DNA from: Pictodentalium vernedei
Taxonomy: Eukaryota; Mollusca; Scaphopoda; Dentaliida; Dentaliidae
Length of the DNA stretch: 64,000 bases
Assembly: GCA_031216915.1 (NCBI GenBank)
Contig: CM062296.1
Location: 797,773,022 to 797,837,021, forward strand
Reading direction: 5' to 3'
Positions 22,215 through 32,189 of the stretch are shown one piece after another. Within the stretch, counting starts at the first letter, position 1; each line of letters begins with the position of its first letter. The notes below the pieces were generated by a model that saw nothing but the letters and a program-made list of their open reading frames with translations, was not told the DNA's origin and searched no databases. Both the position numbers and the translations under genes were made by a program.

Positions 22215-25200
22215 TGAAAGTGTCAATGACACTGTAGCTTAACTTGTGTGTTGTATTTGATGAAAAGGATAATGTTCAATGTTTATGAAAGGATTATGAA
22301 ATAAGACAAGAATTGTGATAATTGGGAATATGTTCATTTCTGTTCCCTGTGTGCTATGTTTATGATAAAAATAATATGAGGTGTACACTGTACTAAAGAG
22401 CTGAGGGGTGGGTTAATATGACCTCACAGTTAATATATGTGGCCCTCACAGTTAACATATATCAACAAAATTACAATGAAATTATTCCAAAATGAGTCAT
22501 CCTATCAAGTTACATTAAAATCCCTTCATAAATATGGCCTGTAGACTGTGCTAAAGGTTTTCGGGCTTCGGGCCCCTGTAGCCGTCAGTTTCCCAATTGC
22601 GTCCAAAGGGGACGTTCTCATCTAGACATTATATGAAGTCAACCTACCAAGTTACAATGAAATCCCTCCATAAATACGACCTGTAGACTGTGCTAAAGGT
22701 TTTCGGGCTTCAGGCACCTGTAGACATCACATTTGACCAACCACGACCAAAAGGGGATGTCATCATCTAGGCATTATATGGAGTCAACCTAACAAGTTAA
22801 AATGAAATCCTTCCATAAATATGACCTACAGACATGCTAAAGGTTTTTGGGATCGGGCAGCCATCAAGGCTGAATGATCGTGACCAAAAGGGGACGTCCT
22901 CATCTGGCCACTATTTGGAGTCATCCTACCAAGCTACAATAAAATCCCTTCATAATTATGACCTGTAGACTGTTCTAAAGGTTTTCGGGCTTTGGGCCCC
23001 TGAAGCCGTCACAGTTGCCCACTCGTGTCCAAAAGGGGACGTTCTCATCTAGACATTATATGAAGTCAACCTACCAAGTTACAATGAAATCCCTTCATAA
23101 ATATGACCTTAGACTGTGCTAAAGGTTTTCGGGCTTCGGGCTCGGGCAGCCATCATGGTTGAATGATCGCAACCAAAGGGGACAATCTCATCTGGGCATC
23201 ATCTGGAGTGATCCTGCGAAGTTACAATGAAATCCTTTCATAAATATGACCTGTAGACTGTGTTCAAGGTTTTCGGGCTTCAGGCACCTGTAGCCATCAT
23301 AGTTGACCAATCACGACCAAAAGGGGATGTCATCATCTTGGCATTATATGGAGTCAACCTAAGAATGTTACAATGAAATCCTTCTATAAATATAACCTTT
23401 TGCCTATGCTAAAAGTTTTTGGGCTCGGGCACCCATCAAGGCTGAATGATCACGGCCAAAATGGGACCTTCTCATCTTGACCTTATTTGGAGTCAACCTA
23501 CCAAGTTACAATGAAATCCCTTCATAAATATGACCTGTAGACAGTGCTAAAGGTTTTTGGGCTTCAGGCACCTTTAGCCGTTAAAGTTGCCCAAACATGT
23601 CCAAAAGGGGACATTCTCATCTAGGCATTATATGAAGTCAACCTACCAAGTTACAATGAAATCCCTTCACAAATATGACTTGTAGACTGTGCTTAAGGTT
23701 TTCGGGCTTCGGGTTCGGGCAGCCATCATGGTTGAATAATCGCAACCAAAGGGGACAATCTCATCTGGGCATCATCTGGAATGATCCTATGAAATTACAA
23801 TGAAATCCCTTCATAAATATGGCCTGTAGACTGTGCTCAAGGTTTTTGGGCTTCGGGCACTTGTAGCCAACACAGCTGACCAATTACGACCAAAAGGGGA
23901 TGTCATCATCTAGGCATTATATGGAGTCAACCTAATAGGTTACAATGAAATCCTTCCATAAATATGACCTTTTACCTATGCTAAAAGTTTTTGGGCTCGG
24001 GCACCTATCAAGGCTGAATGATCGTGATCAAAAGGGGACGTTCTCATCTAGACATTATTTGGAGTCATCCTACCAAGTTACAATGAAATCCCCTCATAAA
24101 TATGACCTGTAGACTGTGCTAAAGGTTTTCGGGCTTCGGGCACCTTTAGCCGTCACAGTTGCCCAATCATGTCCAAAAGGGGACGTTCTCATCTAGACAT
24201 TATATGAAGTTAACCTACCAAGTTACAATGAAATCCCTTCATAAATATGACCTGTAGACTGTGCTAAAGGTTTTCGGGCTTCAGGCTCGGGCAGCCATCA
24301 TGGGTGAATGATCGCACGTTCTCATCTAGACATTATATGAAGTTAACCTACCAAGTTACAATGAAATCCCTTCATAAATATGACCTGTAGACTGTGCTAA
24401 AGGTTTTCGGGCTTCGGGCTCGGGCAGCCATCATGGGTGAATGATCGCAACCATAGGGGACAATCTCATCTGAGCATCATCTGGAATGATCCTAAGAAGT
24501 TACAATGAAATCCCTTCATAAATATGACCTGTAGACTGTGCTCAAGGTTTTCAGGCTTTGGGCACTTGTAGCCATCACAACTGACCAATCACGACCGAAA
24601 GGGGATGTCATCATCTAGGCATTATATGGAGTCAACCTAACAGGTTACAATGAAATCCTTCCATAAATATGACCTTTTGCCTATGCTAAAGGTTTTTGGG
24701 CTCGGGCACCCATCAAGGCTGCATGATCGCGATCAAAATGGGACGTTCTCATCTAGACATTATTTGGAGTCATCCTGCCAAGTTACAATGAAATCGTTTC
24801 ATAAATATGACCTCTATACTGTGCTAAAGGTTTTCGGGCTTCGGGCTCCTGTAGCCGTCACAGTTGCCCAATCACGTCCAAAGGGGGACTTTCTCATTTA
24901 GACATTGTATGAAGTCAACCCACCAAGTTACAATGAAATTCCTCAATAAATATGACCTGTAGACTGTGCTAAAGGTTTTCGGGTTTTGGGCTCGGGCAGT
25001 CGTCTTGGTTGGCAGATCATCCCCAAATGGGGAAATTCGTATCTAGACATCATAAGGAGTCATCCTACCAAGTTACAATGAAATCCCTTCACATTAAACA
25101 TGACCTGCAGACTGTGCTAAAAGTTTTTGGGTTTCAGGCTTGGGCAGCCATCACGGTTGATAGATCATGCCCAAAAGGGGACGTTCTCATCTAGGCACTA

Positions 25201-25496
25201 TACAGAGGCATCCTACCAAGTTACAATGAAATCCCTTCATAAATACGACCTGTAGACTGTGCTAATGGTTTTTGGGTTTTGGGCTCGGGCAGCCATACCG
25301 GTTGCCCGATCGCGACCAAAAGGGAACGTTCTCATCTAGACATGACCCCAAACCTGCATATGAAATTTCGTGATGATCAGACAAGAACTGCGGGGTGTAG
25401 CCTGTGCTAAAGGAAAATGTGAACAGACGTCACAGACTAACAGACTTCCGCACGCGTGATGGCAATAGCTTATCTTGACTTTGTCAAGTTAAGCTA
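22215..25496 (-). mobile_element. HINE1 Helentron-like element, copy b (complete)
   Basis: The most complete HINE1. Left end: TGAAAGTGTCAATGACACTG with stem-loop, then TAGCTTAACTTG. Right end: a hairpin (AGCTTATCTTGAC/GTCAAGTTAAGCT at about 25467-25495) closing with CAAGTTAAGCTA, the reverse complement of the left subterminal repeat. Between them are ~19 monomers of ~146 bases in the order A C D, then A-B-C-D repeated, with one partial B duplication near 24300-24420, then three divergent closing monomers (from ~24990, ~25140 and ~25283). Copy C of the DIRS (43820-43835) and its duplicate (44213-44225) give the empty site: no target duplication. Orientation is assigned by analogy with Helentrons, whose stem-loop lies at the 3' end. 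No ORF; movement would need Rep/helicase supplied elsewhere. Confidence 0.85.
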
Positions 25497-25665
25497 AAAA
25501 TTTTAAGTACAGCCCTGATTATTTTTTGTCACTCCTTTTTCCTCTCCTCCTTCTATATCCTCCTTAGAATCACCATTTCTCCAAAAATTACGTGTCTTGC
25601 ATCCTTTAAACTGAGATTTACAAGCACAAAGATCAGTGAGATGTTGACTGATGAAGGGCCAAACA

Positions 25666-25869
25666 GAGAATGATAATTGGTGTCAATTTCGGGACGTCCT
25701 TGACACTGCGCATGCGCAGTGGGGGCGAAGTATGGAGGTCCTATAGGACATGATTTCTTTTGGTTTTGGATGCAAATTTTGGGGATTGGGTCGGCAAAAT
25801 TTGTGTTTGGCCCTGGTTTTGTTAGAGTTAGGACCAGCTAAGTCTGGGTCATTGGTACAGTATAAAAAT
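25666..25869. repeat. DIRS B right inverted terminal repeat
   Basis: Partner of 15484-15712. Ends GTACAGTATAAAAAT, directly followed by the hAT coding sequence. Confidence 0.9.
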
Positions 25870-26105
25870 ATCACTTCCCCAATTTATGCAAGCTGGTAGA
25901 GACCATTCTCTGTCTTCCAGCATCCAACTGCTTGGTTGAAAGAGATTTTAGTTTTTTAACTAACACACTCTCCGACAGAAGATTGTCCTTTAAATATGAT
26001 AATCTGGAGGCCTACATTATTGTAAGGAACAATCATATGGTTTGGAATGAAGAAGAAAAGCAAAATATACCTGATAAGGCAGTGCAGCTTTACTTCTGTA
26101 AATGA
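25870..26105 (+). pseudogene. hAT transposase, C-terminal dimerisation region
   Basis: In one frame it encodes HFPNLCKLVETILCLPAS, then NCLVERDFSFLTNTLSDRR, then LEAYIIVRNN and a stop (TGA 26103-26105). This is the conserved hAT C-terminal dimerisation motif (P.S....ER.FS……R..L……). It continues the transposase of 13580-15483 after removal of DIRS B, apart from a one-base length difference in the A-run at the junction. Confidence 0.8.
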
Positions 26106-26938
26106 CGTACACACGCTACTGAGGTATCAAGTGGTTGTACTCCTTAGAAAAGACAAAAAATGAAAGATGATTATTTACATGAATCAGATGAGCTGTCACA
26201 GTCAAGTGATGGTAACATCTCCTCTGATTCAGGTGAAGAATCATTGACTGAAGATTTAGAATACAGTTCGTCAGAGTAAAGAGTTTTAATATCACTGTTC
26301 TGTTCACCACACACACCTGAGGTACAGGCTGAAATGATCATTTTTTTGCACAAAATCCAAAATCTGAAAGTATCAGTGTTGGTATTACTGGAAATACAGT
26401 ACATGTACATGGAGAGTGGATTATCCTTAAAACAATCGCAGAGTGGGAATCCACTCAGCTAATAACATATAATGTCTACAAGACAGCATAAGAAGGAAAA
26501 GCACAGTTGTTTCAGCCAATAAACCTCTGAGTTAAACCCAGAGGTCCATTGAATGAAAGTTTGCTTGGCCCAGCATTATCACAAAAATTGGTAATTATTA
26601 CCACCACCCCCCTCCCCCCCCCCCACCTCCACCCATGTACTGTACTCCACTACTGATTGTTTAGTTTGTGTTTAATAGCTTTTTCAAAACAATTTCTTTC
26701 GTTTTCATGAAAAAAATAAAATGGAAATTTCGTTTTCAGTTCACCTCACAACTGAGTTTCTTCTTATTTCATCATGATGTTGTTGCTTCCCACTTCACAG
26801 TTCTTCGGATCTTATCATAGCCAGGTTTTTGAGCAGGGTTACATGTACCTCTGCACCCTTTTAGTCGGTGATAAACCACCAACTGTTTATATAATCATGA
26901 GTCCCATTAGATATATTTTATATCACCTCATGTATTAC
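26106..26938. other. hAT 3' region / unassigned
   Basis: No clear gene. A 39-codon plus-strand frame at 26160-26279 encodes a very acidic, Ser-rich peptide (DELSQSSDGNISSDSGEES); it could be a frame-broken C-terminal tail of the hAT protein. 26600-26640 is a C-rich simple-sequence tract. I could not find a 3' hAT terminal repeat. Confidence 0.35.
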
Positions 26939-27260
26939 CGGGGAGCGCGGTGGCTCAGTAGGTAGAGGTTGAGGTTGCAAGCCGAGAGGTCCTCGGTTCG
27001 AATCTCACCTGCGGCAACTGCGTTGTGTCCTTGGGCAAGACACTTCATCTCCATTGCCCGCGTGGAGGCACGATGATGCTGCGTACTAAGGCGTATTGCA
27101 CGTCGATGGTGCGCATGTCTTCAACCAATCTAACTCTGCCTGTACTGCAGTGCAGAGTTACGATGTTGGGGAGCTGGCAGCTGCTCATAGTTGCTCGGTG
27201 GTTCTCTCTGGGTACTCCGGCTTCCTCCACCCGTACATACAGCATCACTTAGTATTAAGT
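26939..27260 (+). mobile_element. tRNA-derived SINE
   Basis: A tRNA-like head (26947-27018) has an A-box-like TGGCTCAGTAGGTAGAGG (26951-26968) and a B box GGTTCGAATCT (26995-27005). A body with TTGGGCAAGACACTTCATC follows, then a conserved-looking GTTCTCTCTGGGTACTCCGGCTTCCTCC block at about 27200-27230 that also occurs in the SINE at 61952-62307. The tail is unclear (AGTATTAAGTAAACTCAATAAG) and no target duplication is evident. Pol III transcription would be driven by the internal boxes. Confidence 0.8.
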
Positions 27261-27344
27261 AAACTCAATAAGTATACACTGGACAGGCACTTTAATATTT
27301 GGTTTTAACTTCAGTCTTTTCTTCAACTTTTTCTTCTATCTAGA

Positions 27345-27837
27345 TTCTAGATGACGCCCAAATGGGGAAATTCTCATCTAGAGATCATAAGGAGTCATCC
27401 TACCAAGTTACAATGAAATCCCTCCATATTAAACATGACCTGCAGACTGTGCTAAAAGTTTTTGGGTTTCGAGCTTGGGCAGCCATCACGGTTGATAGAT
27501 CATGCCCAAAAGGGGATGTTCTCATCTAGGCATTATACAGAGGCATCCTACCAAGTTACAGTGAAATCCCTTCATAAATACGACCTGTAGACTGTGCTAA
27601 TGGTTTTCGGGTTTTGGGCTCGGGCAGCCATACCGGTTGCCCGATCGTGACCAAAAGGGGACGTTCTCATCTTGACATGACCCCAAACCTGCATATGAAA
27701 TTTCGTGATGATCAGACAAGAACTGCGGGGTGTAGCCCGTGCTAAAGGAAAATGTGAACAGACTCACCGACTCACAGACTAACAGACTTCCGCACGCGTG
27801 ATGGAAATAGCTTATCTTGACTATGTCAAGTTAAGCT
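27345..27837 (-). mobile_element. HINE1 terminal part (hairpin end)
   Basis: Contains the three divergent closing monomers of HINE1 (CCCAAATGGGGAAATTC…, GATAGATCATGCCC…, ACCGGTTGCCCGATCG…), then the unique tail ending in the hairpin GTCAAGTTAAGCTA. It is inserted in the ICR of DIRS copy G. Its left boundary against the hAT/SINE region is a breakpoint, not a normal element end. Confidence 0.8.
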
Positions 27838-28436
27838 AAAAAAAATACAAATTACTTTAAATTTATCATATTTTTACATTAACAACCAATGGCCCAAACT
27901 TAGCTGAATCGTAAAAAGGTGGAGGGCCTAGGACTTAAGAATTAGCAGACCAAATATAGCTCCTACGCAAGGTGAGGAGATTAAATTTAAAAGGAATTAC
28001 ATGTATGTCTCTCTATACAATAATAGAGAAGACATATCATAAATAAGGAGCCATATCCAAGTAATTCCGTAATCCTAGCATGAATGATTATGCTAATTGG
28101 GTGTAACGAGCCCCCAATTTTAAGGGTAGTCTGGACTAAGCCCCTTAAATTATTATGGCGTATTCGAGTGTGACAGACTAACCCCCACAAACTCACGCCA
28201 TTTATAAATAATAAACAAGCTCTATCTAGGATCAGTAATAATCTACAGACAAAACAGCTTTACTCATAGTTACACACTTATCAAGCTGGAAGAGATGAAG
28301 AAAAATCACCCCCCAACTCTTTTTTGAAGGAATATTCTTCAAAGCAAATAGGGAAGCACTCTGGAATAAGTGAAAAGCGGTACCAAATAATATATATTCG
28401 CCCAAAAGGCACCCAGTTATTAATTATTATTAAATA

Positions 28437-28907
28437 TTGGTGCTTAATGCCACTTCAGACACTAATGCTACAGTGGCAATCCCGGTAATTAACAGCGCAC
28501 ACTTCTGACGTATGCCAGAGTCGGAATACATAGATAGGTTGAAAACCGGTAATATAACATGTACAACCATACACTTGTCCAACTGAATCCCAATGGAAAG
28601 TATCTGAAGAGCAAACACGCTTCTAAGGCAACCAGCAGGCAACCCCGTTCAGATGTACAATTAATCCCAATAATAAAACTCCAACTGAACCGTGCGAATA
28701 TACGAGAATGTGTACCATCTCTCGTAGAAACCTGGGTCAAACTATGATTAATAGACTTGTCATGGACCGTCGCCGAAATAATTCATTGTTTCCTAGGTCC
28801 GTAACAACCAATGACTGTTCGGAGAAAGAATATACCACTCCGAATAATGATGCAAAAAATTTAGAAAGTATGCATAGACAGCCTATTAGACGTTCCATAA
28901 CTGACCC
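28437..28907 (-). other. Type-2 DIRS 3' segment shared by copies F and G
   Basis: Matches 35710-36130 of copy F by eye (TGCTTAA.GCCACTTCAGA, CAATCCCGGTAATTAA, GATAGGT.GAAAACCGGT, CCTGGATC / CCTGGGTC). It has no recognisable coding content and replaces the recombinase zone of the type-1 copies. Function unknown. Confidence 0.5.
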
Positions 28908-29035
28908 AAATTGTTGAGCTCTATAAGCAGAGCAAGAATTTATATAATCTGTTCAATAATGCGTGTGCTTAATAATACCATGTAAATCTGAGGAAGACTT
29001 CCTTGCCTTGCATTTAGAGCAGTAAGCTTTCATAA
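28908..29035 (-). pseudogene. DIRS G gag N-terminal remnant
   Basis: Start codon near 29031. It encodes MKAYCSKCKARKSSSDLH and then drifts, matching the Cys/His-rich Gag start of copy C (MKGYCSNCNGKKSSSDFH). The rest of gag is missing. Confidence 0.6.
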
Positions 29036-29662
29036 TTACAATCAAAAGACAAAGTTGATAGCACTCCTACAAACTCCACAACAAAATATATGATAAAGAT
29101 AAATGAATAATAGCAATCAAAATTAAATTAAAAAAAATTATAAAAATTTTTTTTGAGAAAATGCCTAAGTTCTCAATGGGAACATTATGAGCCCAAGGGC
29201 ATCCCAACAGAGCCTAAGTGTGGACAAAATCCAAATTTTATGAGCTACACTACCAGAATAATAATCAATGTTTCCTACAGTAATATTATAAAATACTACA
29301 TGCATTTGATGATGTTGCCAATGTAAACAAAGTCAAAGGAAAAACCCAGAAACAAGACATCAGTCACACAAAATGGTCCAAGGTCAGTAACCGATTTAAA
29401 TGCTACCAGATGCAAAGCTAGATCTTCATACGAAGAAAAAACGACACATCAGATAGAAGATGCAAGACCAAAACAACCTAACACCCCTAGGATGAGGACG
29501 TAACCATGGGGATAAACAGAATAAACATTCTGTAATACATGTTAAACTCTCAAGAAATTTGATAAAACATTTCAATAAAAAATAGTCAAAAAGCTTAGGA
29601 GTTTAACAGGAGAGGTTCATGGAAGGATAGGGAAGGAACACTTAACAAACAGTGGATTAAAA

Positions 29663-30333
29663 GGGTCTCCCTATATACCGAATCTGACCGAATTTGACTT
29701 CAAATACCGAATCGGACCACAAATAAATTAATTATATGTCTTTCCTAATGGAATTGTCGGTTTTGAGTGGGCCTAGTGGGTATATAATTATTTTAAAATA
29801 AAACTGTCACAGTAAATGTCCATGAATTTCATGTAACGGTAGTTATTGGTGAAACGGCGCAAGTTCAGTTTTCGAGCATCACCTAATTTTATGTATCACG
29901 TAAAGTACTCACAAAATTCCCAGGAACTGGAACGGGTACCTAATCTAAGGAATGCAGGAACAGAGAGAAAGTGCATTAATCCACGCAGGTGAATAAACTT
30001 TATTCAATTGTTTGCCCACCATAACAACACACTAATCATTAATTAATGCGCTATCTCTCTGTTCTTGCATTCTGGAGATTAGGTACCCGTTCCTGTTCCA
30101 CATCCTGTTCCTGAGAAAATTAGGTGATGTTCGAAAACTGAACTTGCGTCGTTTCACCAATAACTACCGTTACATGAAAATTATGGACATTTACTGTGAC
30201 AGTTTTATTTTAAAATAATTATATACCCACTCAAAACCGACAATTCCATTAGGAAAGACGTATAATTAATTTATTTGAGGTCAGATTCGGTATTTGAAGT
30301 CAGATTCGGTCAGATTCGGTATATAGGGAGACC
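29663..30333. mobile_element. Foldback MITE with 9-bp target duplication
   Basis: 671 bases with inverted arms of ~220-230 bases (left from 29663, right ending 30333); tips read GGTCTCCCTATATACCGAAT on both strands. Flanked by GGATTAAAA at 29654-29662 and 30334-30342. A 9-bp duplication with long TIRs fits a Mutator-like (MULE) derivative, though other superfamilies are not excluded. Repeated CAGATTCGGT units occur in the right tip. No ORF. Confidence 0.8.
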
Positions 30334-30579
30334 GGATTAAAACATTAGCAAGAATGATGACGTCAGGCGTATGTACCGAAAATGGGAAACATGAAACAAT
30401 TTTTATAATTATTATAAAGTTACATCCCTGAAGGTTTGAAACCACCGTTGTTCACTTCCATCATCCATTTACAGCCTTGGATCCACCAATTCTTTCATTG
30501 ATTTGTGTCTGGCATCCTCAAAAAAGGAGATTTTAAAGCACAGATGTCAGATCATTGTTACTGACTTTAGGGCCAAACA

Positions 30580-30784
30580 AAGAATTAAGTTGGTGCCAAT
30601 TCTGGTCTCTTCCTGAGTGCTGCACATGCACAGATGGCAAAAGAATTGAGGGCCAGATAGGACTTTTAATTTTCAGTATTGTATGCAAATTTTGGGGATT
30701 GGGGGGTTCAAAATTTGTGTTTGGTCCTTGATAGTATCGAGTTTGCACCAGCTTAGTCTGGGCCATTGGTTGCTAGTATAAAAA
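30580..30784. repeat. DIRS G right inverted terminal repeat
   Basis: Type-2 ITR: TTGGTGCCAATTCTGG, GGGATTGGGGGGTTCAAAA, ending GGGCCATTGGTTGCTAGTATAAAAAT. Homologous to 48498-48704 of copy F. Confidence 0.75.
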
Positions 30785-30968
30785 TAAAATTAGTTATTCA
30801 AGAATGTTTTTTGCAAAAGTTAATATTTGAAAATCACAAGTATTTATTGCTGGTCAAATGTCTGATTACTTTGAATTTAAGGGATTATGCTTTCCTTTGC
30901 TACCAAGTGGTGTATTTTACATCTTTTAAATAACAAAAGGACTCATTTAACACTCCAATTATAACTCC
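30785..30968. other. Unassigned spacer
   Basis: AT-rich, nothing recognised; may be the DNA into which DIRS G and the piggyBac MITE inserted. Confidence 0.3.
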
Positions 30969-30972
30969 TTAA

Positions 30973-31211
30973 CCCTTTACCCAACGCAGACGATTCAAAA
31001 TTTATTATTTTAAATATCATTTTTTAGATTTTTTCAAAAAATTTCAACAAAGCCGTATCATGTGACCCCTCTTTGGAACGAGCTTGACGAGCTCGTTCCA
31101 AAGAAGGGTCACATGATATGATTTTGTTGAAATTTTTTGAAAAATAATATTTTTTCACTGCCGAATTTGCATATTATGCAGGCGGATGCTTTCGATTCGT
31201 TGGGTAAAGGG
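30973..31211. mobile_element. piggyBac-type MITE, complete
   Basis: 239 bases. Terminal inverted repeats CCCTTTACCCAACG, flanked on both sides by TTAA (30969-30972, 31212-31215), the diagnostic piggyBac target. The interior is a long imperfect hairpin (about 31035-31143; arms around CATGTGACCC…TTTGGAACGAGC). A second, halved copy is at 364-432. Non-coding. Confidence 0.88.
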
Positions 31212-31893
31212 TTAAAGAACTAAACAAAAACTGTTGTTGCAATGCCAGTTATTATCAGATTTGCCATCGTATTTCAATTTGACTATGGCAGTTCAATGCT
31301 ATCGCAAAAAACGTCTCGAATCTGATGACTGATATACAAATACACCCTACTCAACTGAATCATAAATTATACAATTACAGTTGAAACCCATTAACTCAAA
31401 GTCGGTTATCTTGAATACCCGGATAACTGGAAGTCGGTAAACGGTCCTGAAAAAATCTTTGTGCAATTAGCATTAAAAAAAATCCTGATAAGACAAACAT
31501 TAATAACTCGAATAACTGGTATAACCCATAGTAATTACCTAGCCCCAAATAACAAATTCAGTGGAAAATACAATGGGATAACTTGAAGTCAATCGAAGTG
31601 TGAAGTTGTTTGAAAATAGCCATTGTTTGGGTGTTGACTCCCTTTAGTGAACTGGCGACAAATCAATTATTGCAACAAACAGATTAATAAAAATCAGATT
31701 AGCCATTGTTCGATGAATCAATTAACGGAACAACAGCAGTAGTCAAGCAACAGATTACTGATGTTCCCGTATCTTGATAGTATTGGAGACACAATCATTA
31801 AAATAAACATTAAATCCTTGATTGAGTAATGTCCAAGCTAACAGTAATGTTTAAAAGCTGCAAGAGGTTTTCCTTCAGCATTCAGTTTGAAAA

Positions 31894-32118
31894 ATTATAA
31901 ATTCAAAGTAATTTGTATATTTTTATACTTACCAATGGCCCAGACTAGCAGGTGCTTAACTCAAAGTTATCAAGGGACAAACACAAATTTTGAACCCCCA
32001 ATCCCCAAAATTTGCTTGCAAAACCGAAAATTAAAAGTCCTATCTGGCCCTCCATACATTTACTCTCCGCGCATGCGCAGACGTCAGGAAGTGACCGGAA
32101 TTGGTGCCAACATCCTTC
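31894..32118. repeat. DIRS F left inverted terminal repeat
   Basis: Begins ATTATAAATTCAAAGTAATTT, then TATACTTACCAATGGCCCAGAC. The inner part is the reverse complement of 48498-48704, with GCGCATGCGCAG in the middle. Confidence 0.85.
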
Positions 32119-32189
32119 TTTGTAGAAGAGAGTACTACATAAAAATTCAGCGGGGAGGTATGAGTGCCCACTCATGGGAGGGCCATCTC

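Larger units (their letters stand above)
15484..25869 (-). mobile_element. DIRS type-1 retrotransposon, copy B
   Basis: Has both inverted terminal repeats, an intact-looking ICR and a full gag-RT-RNaseH-recombinase body, plus a 3.3 kb HINE1 insertion (22215-25496). It is very similar to copy C throughout, so both are young relative to A, E, F and G. It is inserted in the hAT transposase gene, whose hAT dimerisation region resumes right after 25869, with no target duplication, as expected for tyrosine-recombinase integration. Gag and RT carry inactivating lesions. Confidence 0.92.
12880..26105 (+). mobile_element. hAT transposon carrying DIRS copy B
   Basis: Starts CAGGCCTCTCGACGACAGG, a hAT-like CAGG terminus, directly after HINE1 monomer C. 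12880-13579 is a 5' leader with no ORF; it includes short GC-rich inverted motifs (AGGCGAGTGG / CGCACTCGCCT) at 12890-12960. The transposase follows in two pieces (13580-15483 and 25870-26105). The end coordinate given is the stop codon. A matching 3' terminal inverted repeat was not found before HINE1 sequence resumes near 27345, so the 3' end is probably deleted or lies unseen in 26106-26938. Confidence 0.7.
27838..30784 (-). mobile_element. DIRS type-2 element, copy G (internally deleted)
   Basis: Begins inside its ICR (27842-27910: ATTACTTTAAATTTA then CCAATGGCCCAAACTTAGCTG). It runs through a 3' segment shared with copy F, then jumps straight to a gag N-terminus (28908-29035), a leader and the right ITR (30580-30784). 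RT, RNase H, recombinase and most of gag are absent. Its left ITR is not present next to the HINE1 insertion. It is interrupted by a foldback MITE (29663-30333). Confidence 0.75.

Noticed and set aside
26947..27018. Functional tRNA gene
   Set aside because: The tRNA-like head is followed by a SINE body and is shared with another dispersed copy; the cloverleaf is not well kept.
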